From CBDAPX01 sp965198725 (GTDB taxonomy: Bacteria; Pseudomonadota; Alphaproteobacteria; Rhodobacterales; Rhodobacteraceae): a stretch of 64,000 nucleotides of DNA. Location of the stretch: the NCBI GenBank assembly GCA_965198725.1, contig CBDAPX010000001.1, positions 1,736,001 through 1,800,000 of the forward strand. The letters are read 5' to 3'. Position numbers and translations under genes: made by a program. The notes under the pieces were generated by a model. It was not told where the DNA came from and ran no database searches. It was given only the letters and a program-made list of their open reading frames with translations. Shown here one piece after another: positions 24,754 to 33,375 of the stretch (position 1 is its first letter; the number at the start of each line of letters is the position of its first letter).

Positions 24754-26412
24754 TTGTTCAAGCGGCTGTTGATAGGGTCCTTTTTTCTGACCTGCTGGCT
24801 CACCAAGGTGGCATTTGGCGATGCCAATTTTCTGCTGGATGACGCGCAGGATCGCGACCGCCTTTTGACAATCGTGGAAGCGGCGGAGGCTGAAGGCACG
24901 CCGATTACCGGCGTTTCTGGCGTTACGGTGCCCCATCATCTGTTGGCCGCTGACCTGATTGCGCGGGGACTCGCCGTGGCCCGCGACAACGCCTATAATC
25001 GCATCTTGCTTATCGGACCGGACCATTTTCGTGTTCTGAAAACCCCGTTTGGCGTCACGACCGAGGCGCTGGAAACGGTTTTTGGTCCGGTAGAGCCTTC
25101 GGCGCAGTTGACCGAAACGCTGTTGGCGCAGCCCATGGTTTCTGACCTTGGCACCGCCGGGAATGAGCATGCGATCCACGCAATAACCCCGTTTGTCCGC
25201 CACTTCTTTCCCGACACGCCGATGACGGCCATGCTGGCCTCGCACCGGTCTTTGCAAGGCGATTGGCAAGCTATGGTTGACCTGCTTGGCGCGCATGTCG
25301 GGCCCGAAACACTGATCATTCAATCGACCGATTACTCTCATTTCCTGCCGATGGAACATGCGGTCTTGCGCGATCAGGAAACGCTGGCCGCAATTGTCAG
25401 CGAAGACCGCGCGGCCATTCTTGAACTGGATCAGCCTGGTCACCTCGACAGCATGGCCGCCCAGTATATCCAGACCGCGCTGCAAGCGGACATGGGACAG
25501 CGCCCAGTGGTGATCGCGAACCGAAATTCGGTGCATTATGATCCGCGCACGAAGGATGGCGTTACCACCTATGTCGTGGTTGCGTATTCTGACGACCCCA
25601 AGGCGACGATGGATCTAAGCTATCCGGATCAGTCGATCCTGGTCTTTGCTGGCGATACGCTATTGGGGCGCGGGGTGTGGCCCCTTTTGCAGGATGAAGC
25701 ACGGTTCGAACGGCTGACGACCCGTATCGCATCGTTGACCCGGAACCAGCCGCTGGTTCTAAACCTAGAAGGTGTGGTGCTGCCAGAGCGACCCGCCGGC
25801 CTGAGCGTCGCGCAGCATTTCATGCATGCAGAGGTCGCGCTGCCATTCTTGTCGGCCCTGAACCTGTCTGCGGTTGGGATTGCGAATAACCACAGTCACG
25901 ACTTGGGGAAGATGGGTTATCAAAACATGCGCTCGCTTTTGATCGAGGCAGGGCAAACCCCCATGGCGCATGGCAAAGTCGTGGATCTGGGATCTGTCCG
26001 AGTGCTGCCGTTAACGTGGAAAGGGGGCTTTCACGCCGATCACCCCACGATCCAAAGTCCCGAGGATTTGGATGCGTTCTGTCAAATCAGTGCCGCCCCA
26101 CCATTGATCGTGTTTGCCCATTGGGGAGAGGACTATACCGATCAGCCAACAGACGCTGAACGCGCCTATCTGGAAACGCTGTCCCGCTGCGGGGTCACGG
26201 CGGTCATCGGCGCGCATAGCCACCAAGCCTCTGACCGGGTGGAGTTTGTGCGGGGCGGGGCGCTGCAATCCATCTTTTCGTTGGGCAACTTTGTCTTTGA
26301 TCAGCGTGGCCCGACCGTATCGGGTGCTTTGGCAGAACTGCGCGTGTTTGAAAACGGAACGATTGCCCTGCGGTCGATCCCGATCCCAAACCTGCATGAG
26401 GAACAGTTTTGA
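24754..26412 (+). CDS. exported MEMO-CapA fusion protein, first copy
   Basis: About 552 residues from TTG 24754, which has GAGGGAG six bases upstream and opens a signal peptide (FKRLLIGSFFLTCWLTKVAF). Residues ~30-280 resemble MEMO1/AmmeMemoRadiSam protein B: VTVPHHLLAADLIARG, LLIGPDHF, EHAIHAITPFVRHFFPD and IQSTDYSHFL carry the metal/His positions. Residues ~290-545 are a CapA-type metallophosphoesterase: LVFAGDTLLGR, VLNLEGVV, GIANNHSHDLG, FAHWGEDYT and VIGAHSHQAS. CapA is known for poly-gamma-glutamate capsules, but no ligase gene is near. The start lies 52 bases from the divergent MORN-A start, and the stop overlaps the second copy (TTGA). Confidence 0.85.
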   Translation: MFKRLLIGSFFLTCWLTKVAFGDANFLLDDAQDRDRLLTIVEAAEAEGTPITGVSGVTVPHHLLAADLIARGLAVARDNAYNRILLIGPDHFRVLKTPFGVTTEALETVFGPVEPSAQLTETLLAQPMVSDLGTAGNEHAIHAITPFVRHFFPDTPMTAMLASHRSLQGDWQAMVDLLGAHVGPETLIIQSTDYSHFLPMEHAVLRDQETLAAIVSEDRAAILELDQPGHLDSMAAQYIQTALQADMGQRPVVIANRNSVHYDPRTKDGVTTYVVVAYSDDPKATMDLSYPDQSILVFAGDTLLGRGVWPLLQDEARFERLTTRIASLTRNQPLVLNLEGVVLPERPAGLSVAQHFMHAEVALPFLSALNLSAVGIANNHSHDLGKMGYQNMRSLLIEAGQTPMAHGKVVDLGSVRVLPLTWKGGFHADHPTIQSPEDLDAFCQISAAPPLIVFAHWGEDYTDQPTDAERAYLETLSRCGVTAVIGAHSHQASDRVEFVRGGALQSIFSLGNFVFDQRGPTVSGALAELRVFENGTIALRSIPIPNLHEEQF

Positions 26413-28058
26413 TCCGGTTCTTGCTGACCTTATGCGCGGTAATGGCGTTGCTGGCGCAGCCATCGCACGCCGGGTCGCACGACCGGACACTGGAGGTTGA
26501 GGCAGAGCTGCTGAACGCGGCGATCGACCGCGAAACGCCTGTTTTTGACGTGCCGGCCGGGGTCACGGGCATAACGGTGCCGCACCACCTTGTGGCCGTC
26601 GATCTGATCGCGCGCGGGTTCTGGGCGGCATCCTCTGGCGACTATGACCGGATCATCCTGCTGGGGCCGGACCACTTTGATTTGGTGGATACGCCGTTCG
26701 GGACTTTCGGGCAGGCAACGCAAACAGTCTTGGGTCCGGTTGCCTTCGAAACGGGTGAGGTGCAAAGGCTCTTGGAACAAAAGGACCAGTTTCAGCTGCA
26801 TCCCAACCCGGCAATCGAGCATTCAATCGGCGTTCTGTTGCCTTTCATCGCCGCCTTCTTTCCGGATGTGCCCGTTATTCCCGTCGTCACAAGCTCTCGC
26901 GCGACGCCGTCGGATTGGGCAACAACCGCCGCAATCCTGGCGTCAATGATCACAGAGCGGACCCTGATCATTCAATCGACCGACTACGCGCATTACCTTG
27001 ATGTTGGCACGGCCACCCTGCGCGATCAGGAAACGCTGGCCATGATTTCAGCGTCCCGTAAAGACATGATCGCTGCGATGTCGCAGCCCGATCATATGGA
27101 TGCCAAGGCTGCGCAATATATCCAGATGACGCTGCAAAGCGACGTGATGGCCAGCCACGCCGCGGTTGTTGCACAGGCCAATTCGGCCCGTTTTGGTGGT
27201 CGGCCCGACAACACCACCAGCTATATTGTCACGGTGTACCACCCAGACCCGACCAAGCTCAGCGGTTTTGAATACGCGGATCAGTCGCGGCTTGTCTTTG
27301 GGGGTGACACGCTTTTGGGACGCTACATGCGCCCGCTGTTGCAGGATGCTGACGCGCTTTCCGCGATCCTCGAAACCGTGCGACGGACAACAGGCGGTGC
27401 GCCTCTGATCCTAAATCTAGAAGGGGTTCTGGTTGCAGAACACGTAGGCAATGCCCCGGCCTTGTCCCATGTGATGCATGCCAATGATGCCCTTCCGGTC
27501 CTTCGGTACCTCAACGTCGCCGCGGTCAACTTGGCCAACAATCACGCCTTGGATTTCGGTCCGGACGCCGCCGCGCAGGCGGCGGCGATCCTGGCAGAGG
27601 CCGGCATTCGGTCGGTCGCGCATCGCCAGATCATTGATCTGGGCCCTTTGCGCCTTTTGGCTCTTGATGAGGTGACGCGCGCCGGATCTTTTGACCACGC
27701 GCTCTGTCGCAGTGCCGCCGAACCGCCCCTCATCGCCTTCCTGCATTGGGGCTTGGAATACCAGGCCGATCCGCGGCCCGAGGATATCGCCCTGGCCAAG
27801 AACCTCGCCGATTGCGGCGTGTCGGCGATCGTCGGGGCGCACAGCCATAAGGCCTCGGACGGTGTCACGTTGATCGCAGGGAAAACACCCGTCGTTTACG
27901 GTTTGGGCAATTTTCTTTTTGACCAATCCGCGGCTTTCGACGTTAGTTCGGCCTTGGTCGAACTGCGTGTGTTTGCGTCCGGCACAACCGCTTTGCGCCG
28001 CATCCCACTGCCAAACCTATTTGAACTGGGGCACGCGACGCGCGCCCCGACGGATTAG
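26409..28058 (+). CDS. exported MEMO-CapA fusion protein, second copy
   Basis: 549 residues, a paralogue of the gene just upstream and coupled to it by a TTGA overlap. A signal peptide (MIRFLLTLCAVMALLAQPSH, then AGS) precedes the MEMO-like half (ITVPHHLVAVDLIARGFW, ILLGPDHFDLV, EHSIGVLLPFIAAFFPD, IQSTDYAHYL) and the CapA-like half (LVFGGDTLLGRYMRPLLQ, LILNLEGVLV, VNLANNHALDFG, FLHWGLEYQ, IVGAHSHKASDGV). Both sets of putative metal-binding residues are kept. It should act in the periplasm. It converges with MORN copy B with a four-base overlap. Two diverged copies kept side by side suggest related but distinct substrates. Confidence 0.85.
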   Translation: MIRFLLTLCAVMALLAQPSHAGSHDRTLEVEAELLNAAIDRETPVFDVPAGVTGITVPHHLVAVDLIARGFWAASSGDYDRIILLGPDHFDLVDTPFGTFGQATQTVLGPVAFETGEVQRLLEQKDQFQLHPNPAIEHSIGVLLPFIAAFFPDVPVIPVVTSSRATPSDWATTAAILASMITERTLIIQSTDYAHYLDVGTATLRDQETLAMISASRKDMIAAMSQPDHMDAKAAQYIQMTLQSDVMASHAAVVAQANSARFGGRPDNTTSYIVTVYHPDPTKLSGFEYADQSRLVFGGDTLLGRYMRPLLQDADALSAILETVRRTTGGAPLILNLEGVLVAEHVGNAPALSHVMHANDALPVLRYLNVAAVNLANNHALDFGPDAAAQAAAILAEAGIRSVAHRQIIDLGPLRLLALDEVTRAGSFDHALCRSAAEPPLIAFLHWGLEYQADPRPEDIALAKNLADCGVSAIVGAHSHKASDGVTLIAGKTPVVYGLGNFLFDQSAAFDVSSALVELRVFASGTTALRRIPLPNLFELGHATRAPTD

Positions 28059-29848
28059 TTTCCGCCCCAGGGGTCCGCCGGTTTGAAATAGGTCAGATCG
28101 ACCAAACGCGAGGCAATCTCGCGCCCGTCGGCCAGTTGCAGGATCACTTGGAACTGGTGTCGGGACGCCATCGCTGCATCGACCTGGAACGTCCACCGGC
28201 TGATCGTGCCCGCTGCGATATTGGCGCTCATGGGAAACGGGCGTCGGTACTGGGCGCCGCTGGTCTCTAGCACGAAGGGGTTCGGATAAATCTCGATGGA
28301 TTCACCGCCTTCGGCACAGGTCTGAATTTGCCAGGGAAACTGCGCAACCTTGACGGCCAGCGACAAAGGCGAGACCCGCTGTTGCATCTGGCCCGAGGCG
28401 TCGGGCCAATCATAGCGCAATGAACCTTCAAACAGCGCATGAACCGATGCCCTGTCCAGATACACCGCATCCCGCAGCGGCCCGAAGAAACCGGCCACTT
28501 TCGCCACTTCCAAACAGGACCCGTAATCCGAGTTACACTGCAGGTCTTGGGACGACAAAAGGTCCATGTTCAGTCCAAGCTGTTGCAACACTTGGTAGAA
28601 ATTCACCTGGGTCATTGGCCAGTCGCCGGGGAGGTTCCCGGAAACGTTCTGGACCCGCGCGCCGGTTGTCGGCGAAATAAACGCGCCGTCCAGGTACGCG
28701 TTCAGCGGTTGCGTCCAGCCGTAATTGCGGAACGTAAACGCTGTTATGCTGGGCGTACCGCAATCGATATCGCGAAAGACTTCAATCGCCGGGTTAAGCG
28801 ATGGCGTGCTTTGTTGAACAGACAGATAGCCGCCAACGATCGTTAGCGGCTGGTTGCCGGTGTTCTCAAACGTCAGGTCAAAGTTGGTTGGACGGTGATA
28901 CCCATCGTAAAAGTCAGTTTCCTGATTGCGATAGTCGCCCGTGACGATAAGGGGATCGTTGCCCAGCCACCTTTGCACAAAGGCATCATCGCCCGGCACA
29001 ACCTGCAACACGCCGCCGCGATCAAAGCTTTTGTAAAGCATGACGTCACGCGGGGTGAACCCTTCGGGCAAGCGCATGTTCACGGCAACACCGACGCGCG
29101 CGTCGTTGGCGTTTGTCTGTTGGACAGGCAAAATATGCGCGGTGGCGTTCGTTCCGGTCACAGGCTCGCGGGCATAGGGTTGCTCGACGCCATAATGCCA
29201 GACCGTGCGGCAAGCGAGTTGATTCACGGGAAAGACCGTGGCCGCGCCATGCGGTTTGTCGTCGATGAACTGACCTGCGATCTGGGTGCCATCGGGCGCG
29301 ATCAAGCGCCCGGTGCCATGAAAGCGATTGTCGGAAAAGCTGCCTTGAAACTCTTGCCCATCGGCCAGTTGCAACTGACCTTGACCCGCCATTTTGCCAT
29401 CGACCCACGCGCCGTCATATACGGCACCGGATTGGGTCCAGAAATATCCCTGTCCATGGGGTTTGCCATTCACAATCGCGCCTGAATACATCGCCCGGAT
29501 CTGCCCACTGTCGTAAGGCGCGGCCCCCGGTTTGAGCCAAAGGATCTGGCTGTGCGTGTCGGTGGCGTGTTCAAGGTCGGCTTCGTTTGAGGGTTGCCAG
29601 AACAGGTCCAAGCCATGCTCTGGCAAAAGATCAAAAAGAGCAAAATGGACGCGCGTCAGGCGCTGGGCGTCGGGGTCCCAAAAGAGTTGTGATGTTTCGC
29701 GCAGCGACCCGTGAGCCCCTGTCGTAAACGTAATCTGAGAGCTTTCGGACGGAACTGGCGACAGTTCATCCGCGCCGAGATGCAATGGGCTGCACAAAAC
29801 CAGAGCGCAAAGCGTGCTGAGGATAAGGATGGGTAAGGTTTTCATCAT
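28055..29848 (-). CDS. exported MORN-repeat protein, copy B
   Basis: About 597 residues from ATG 29848 (ATG 29845 is equally possible; no clear ribosome site). A signal peptide (MMKTLPILILSTLCALVLCS) is followed by MORN repeats (GQGYFWTQSGAVYDGAWVDG, GQGQLQLADGQEFQGSF, GTGRLIAPDGTQIAGQF). Then comes a large C-terminal part shared with copy A: VVPGDDAFVQRWLGNDPLIV, TIVGGYLSVQQ, FTFRNYGWTQP, SLRYDWPDASGQ, FQVILQLADGREIASR. The C-terminal domain contains several Cys and is unknown to me. MORN repeats usually bind lipids or proteins; here they would be in the periplasm. Unlike copy A it is intact. Confidence 0.82.
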   Translation of the reverse strand: MMKTLPILILSTLCALVLCSPLHLGADELSPVPSESSQITFTTGAHGSLRETSQLFWDPDAQRLTRVHFALFDLLPEHGLDLFWQPSNEADLEHATDTHSQILWLKPGAAPYDSGQIRAMYSGAIVNGKPHGQGYFWTQSGAVYDGAWVDGKMAGQGQLQLADGQEFQGSFSDNRFHGTGRLIAPDGTQIAGQFIDDKPHGAATVFPVNQLACRTVWHYGVEQPYAREPVTGTNATAHILPVQQTNANDARVGVAVNMRLPEGFTPRDVMLYKSFDRGGVLQVVPGDDAFVQRWLGNDPLIVTGDYRNQETDFYDGYHRPTNFDLTFENTGNQPLTIVGGYLSVQQSTPSLNPAIEVFRDIDCGTPSITAFTFRNYGWTQPLNAYLDGAFISPTTGARVQNVSGNLPGDWPMTQVNFYQVLQQLGLNMDLLSSQDLQCNSDYGSCLEVAKVAGFFGPLRDAVYLDRASVHALFEGSLRYDWPDASGQMQQRVSPLSLAVKVAQFPWQIQTCAEGGESIEIYPNPFVLETSGAQYRRPFPMSANIAAGTISRWTFQVDAAMASRHQFQVILQLADGREIASRLVDLTYFKPADPWGGN

Positions 29849-29862
29849 GGTTAAATGCAATC

Positions 29863-29889
29863 GGTTGTAAAAAATGACGTTCTACAACC
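29863..29889. promoter_or_regulatory. inverted repeat upstream of MORN copy B
   Basis: GGTTGTA at 29863-29869 and TACAACC at 29883-29889 form a perfect seven-base inverted repeat with a 13-base spacer, starting 15 bases upstream of the MORN-B start. It could be an operator. The remaining bases to the HlyD stop at 29986 show no gene. Confidence 0.35.
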
Positions 29890-29985
29890 AAGGATACATC
29901 AAACCCGGCATTTCGCGAAAAATTTGTTATCCGATCTGCCGCATGGGCGGAAAGGTTCGATATTTCAAAAGGTTGATCGCTGGGA

Positions 29986-31245
29986 TCAGTCTTGGAGCGC
30001 GTTTGAAAACACGGTCATGAAAGGCGCAATCAGGTAATTGTAAAGCGTTGTTTCACGCCCCGCCAGGGCGACGCTGACCGGCATGTCAGTCGCCAGTTTA
30101 AAGCGACCCTTCAGGGTTTGCCGCGCGCGCTCTAGGTCGTCAGGCTGTATTTCTGCGGTCGCAACATAGCCCCTGGGCGCGCCATCCTGATCTTTTTCGG
30201 CTTCGGGTGAGATTGCCGTGACCACAACGCGGATCGACGGCAGCTCTCTTTGCGGCAGACTGCTGATTGTCAAACGCCCTGTCATGCCAATGCGCACCTG
30301 ATCAATGACCGATGTGGGCAGGGTCAGACGAATGCCCGGCGCGTCGAGATCCTGTGTGAGAACGGCAAGGGTCTGACCGCGCGGGGCATACATGTGCGGT
30401 GTATCGTAGGTCAGCGTCTGTATCTGTCCATCGGCGGGCGCCTCTATCTCTGCCGCAGCAACGATCGCGTTCAGGCGGTACACCTCGCGGCGCAATTCGG
30501 AAATTCGGCGGCGACTGGATTGCAACTCGGTCAGCAGGCGCGCCCGGAAATCCTCAACTGCGGACTTGGCATCGGTTTCGGCCTGCAACGCCTGATTTTC
30601 CAAGGCCAGCCGCGCTGCAATCCGCTGTTCCTGTTCCCCGGCAAGCTCCAGTATCTGGCCCGATATCAGATCAAGCACTGTGCTTTTGGAATACCCTCGA
30701 TCCAGCAGCCGCTTCGTCTTGCTTTCAAGTGTTTTCAAGAGCGCGATACGTTGTCCCAAAAGCTGAACCTCGCGCGTGCCAGCATCGGCCTGAGACCAGT
30801 ATCCAACCGCCGCGTTTTGCAAGGTTTCCACCTTTAACAGAGTGGCCGTCATCTGGGCACCATAAGCGCCAGAACCGCTCGGATTGGGCCAACTGTCCAA
30901 GATCGCCTCAATCGTCGCAACGTCGGCGGTCAGGTCATCAATCTGGAGATTCAGTTCTTCGAGCGTTGCGGTTTCCGTCGACACATCCATTCGAAACAAT
31001 GGCGTACCGGCAGTGACGGTGTCCTGCGGCTTGACCCCGACCCAAGTGATTTGGCCGCCAAACCCGTGCTGAATGTCAAAGCTGGAGCGGGACGAGATCA
31101 ACATCCCTTGGGCATGGACCGTCGTGCTTAGCTTTGCGGTCACGGACCAGATGGCAAAGACCAGTACAAACAGCACAAGCATGGCGGCACCTAGGTAGAG
31201 CGGCTTTGTGATCTTGTCCGGAATTGGTTCAGCAGCGGTCGTCAA
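29986..31245 (-). CDS. type I secretion periplasmic adaptor (HlyD family)
   Basis: 419 residues. One N-terminal membrane anchor (YLGAAMLVLFVLVFAIWSV) is followed by a lipoyl half-motif (GGQITWVGVKPQDTVTAGTP), a long coiled-coil hairpin (about residues 80-270) and the beta-barrel/lipoyl return (EIEAPADGQIQTLTYDTPHM). HlyD adaptors link the ABC transporter in the inner membrane to a TolC-type channel. TTG 31245 overlaps the ABC transporter stop (TTGA), with AGGAG upstream. No TolC gene is present, so a shared channel would be used. The gene order RTX protein, ABC transporter, HlyD on one strand marks a complete substrate-transporter cassette. Confidence 0.9.
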   Translation of the reverse strand: MTTAAEPIPDKITKPLYLGAAMLVLFVLVFAIWSVTAKLSTTVHAQGMLISSRSSFDIQHGFGGQITWVGVKPQDTVTAGTPLFRMDVSTETATLEELNLQIDDLTADVATIEAILDSWPNPSGSGAYGAQMTATLLKVETLQNAAVGYWSQADAGTREVQLLGQRIALLKTLESKTKRLLDRGYSKSTVLDLISGQILELAGEQEQRIAARLALENQALQAETDAKSAVEDFRARLLTELQSSRRRISELRREVYRLNAIVAAAEIEAPADGQIQTLTYDTPHMYAPRGQTLAVLTQDLDAPGIRLTLPTSVIDQVRIGMTGRLTISSLPQRELPSIRVVVTAISPEAEKDQDGAPRGYVATAEIQPDDLERARQTLKGRFKLATDMPVSVALAGRETTLYNYLIAPFMTVFSNALQD

Positions 31246-33375
31246 TGTTTCAAAGCTCCTGGCTCTGGCAGCAAGTCAGCCTCGAGCAAGGCTGCAAACT
31301 GAGATTGTGTTTCGGAATTCAACACCTCGAACTTCTTGGCCAATTTCGAGGCCAGGACCAACGGCAGTTCCTCGGGTTTAAAGTCGGATGAATCGGATTG
31401 GCCGTTTTTCAGTGCCGTCTTGATGCGTGGCAGCAGGATGTCCGCGCCGGTTGGACGGTCTTCGACCAGCCGCAATTCGCAATGTTCGTCATCTATGAAG
31501 GTGAATTTGATCAGCGCGTCTCGTTTTTGATCTGTTGGCCCATTGAGGCAGGCGGCCTGGAACACCTCAGTGCCCAGCATCACCGCTTTGGCGGCAAAGG
31601 CGGCATCGTTCGACCGGGTGAACTGGCTGGTGATCCAGTCGGCCAAATCCTGCAAAGACGTTTGCTTTAGTGGCAGGCGCAGTAAGCGGCGCCCATCTGT
31701 CTGACGCCCCAGAACCTGAGCTCGGGGCCCGAAATCGGCAACCCGGCCACGGTCAAGGCATAAGACCTGATCTGCCAGTCCCATGATGCCGGCCCGGTGC
31801 AAAACCATAACCACGGTCACACCGGCCTGCTTCAAATCCCCCAACGTTTCACATAAGGCGCGTTCCGCGTTTCGGTCCAGCAAGGCATTCGGTTCATCCA
31901 GAAACAGGTATTTCGGCCGATGGTACAGTGCTGCGGCGAGCGCCAGTTGTTGTTTTTGCCCAGCGGTCAGAACTTGTGGTTTGGCGCCGATATCCGTGGC
32001 GTAGCCTTCCGGCAGCGATGAAATCAGACCGTGAACGCGCTCGGCTTTGGCCGCCTCGATGACCTTGTCATCCTGTTGTTCGGGGTCGAACCCGGAAATG
32101 TTTTCGGCCAATGTGCCGGGCAAAAGATCGGCTTGTTGCGCGACGTATCCAATCGCCGCGGCACGGGCGGCATCGCTCAAATGGCGCACATCCGATTGAT
32201 CCAACGACACCGTACCAATCGGGGCCGGATCCAAGCCCGCAAGCGCCTTGAGCAAGGTCGATTTTCCGCCCCCGGCATCCCCGATGATCGCCAGACATTC
32301 GCTGGGCTTGAGATCAAAACTGACCCGGTCCAGCCGCGGCGGGTGTCCTCCACCGCGCGGAATGATCAGGCCATCGCATGTCAAAGCGCCGGACATGTCA
32401 AAGAGATCGGTCGCTTGGGTGGTTCGCGCCGTCAATCGGTTCAAGGCGCTAAAGGATGTTCTGAGCCCGGGCCAGTCGCGCACCGCGTTGATGGATTGCT
32501 CTATCGTCACGATCGTTTTGGATGTGATCAACGAGGCGGCGATCATGCCGCCAGCCGTCAAAACATCTTGCGACACCAAAAGCGCACCCAGAGAGAGGGC
32601 CAGTAACTGTGCCGTCATATGAAAGAAATTGCTGGATCCGTCTGCGGCAATCTGGGTCCGGTCCGTGTCGTCCGTCAGGTCAAGACGGGCTTCGCGGTTC
32701 CGGATCAGCCGCGTCGCAAGGTTTCTTGACACATGCGACATTCCCGGGCTGATCGAAGCGGCCTCTAGACGATTTTCGCAGGTTGTTTTCGACCTGTTCG
32801 ATCTGGTTGGCCCGGAACAAGGCGGCGCTGCTCAAATGCGATGCCAGCGTTTTGGCCGAGATTGTCGCCAGTACGATAACACCCACCAAGGCAATATAGA
32901 TTGGATGAATGAGCGCCAGCGCAATCAGGAACAACGGCAACCAGAACAGGTTCAACAGGGCCAGCCCGGTCGGTCCGGCAATGGCACTGCGCACGCGCAC
33001 CAAGTCTTCTGTCCGTTTTTCCTGCTCTTCATGCGGCAGGGTCAAAATCACCGGGGCACACACCTTGTCGACCCAATGCGATGACCGTCGCAAGCAGATG
33101 TCCCTGCTGAATTCCACAACCGCATTTACGGTCAGGGCGAGGACAGCGACCCCCAGCAACAACAGCAATGTGCCAGTATTGCCACTGGGCACAACCCGAT
33201 CCAGGACTTGCATCATGAAAATCGGGCTGACCAGCATCGCAAGGTTGGTCGCCAGACTGTAGATCAGAAGCGGAGACAGCAGTTTCCGCAACTGATCCAG
33301 CGCGACGGTTTGGCTCATTCCATCCATGTAATCAGGTGCTTTCGTCGACAAATCAGAGGATGAAATTGTCTTCAT
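31242..33375 (-). pseudogene. type I secretion ABC transporter, frameshifted
   Basis: The 5' part (from ATG 33375, MKTISSSDLSTKAPDYMDGM) gives the first membrane helices of a PrtD-like exporter (LLIYSLATNLAMLVSPIFMM, MQVLDRVVPSG) up to VENNLRK near 32787. Continuation (RLEAASISPGMSHVSRN) lies in another frame, a net +1 shift. The 3' part holds the rest of the membrane domain and the ATPase: Walker A IGDAGGGKSTLL, signature LTAGQKQQLALAAALY, Walker B YLFLDEPNALLD. After the ATPase, about 150 extra residues (LADWITSQFTRSNDAAF, KFTFIDDEHCELRLVEDRP) resemble an RsbW-type ATPase fold. The 3' part could still be made from an internal start, but without the first helices it should not work. Confidence 0.8.

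Noticed and set aside
24754..28058. A poly-gamma-glutamate capsule operon, because of the CapA-like domains
   Set aside because: No CapB/PgsB ligase or CapC gene is present, and the CapA domain is widespread outside capsule operons.
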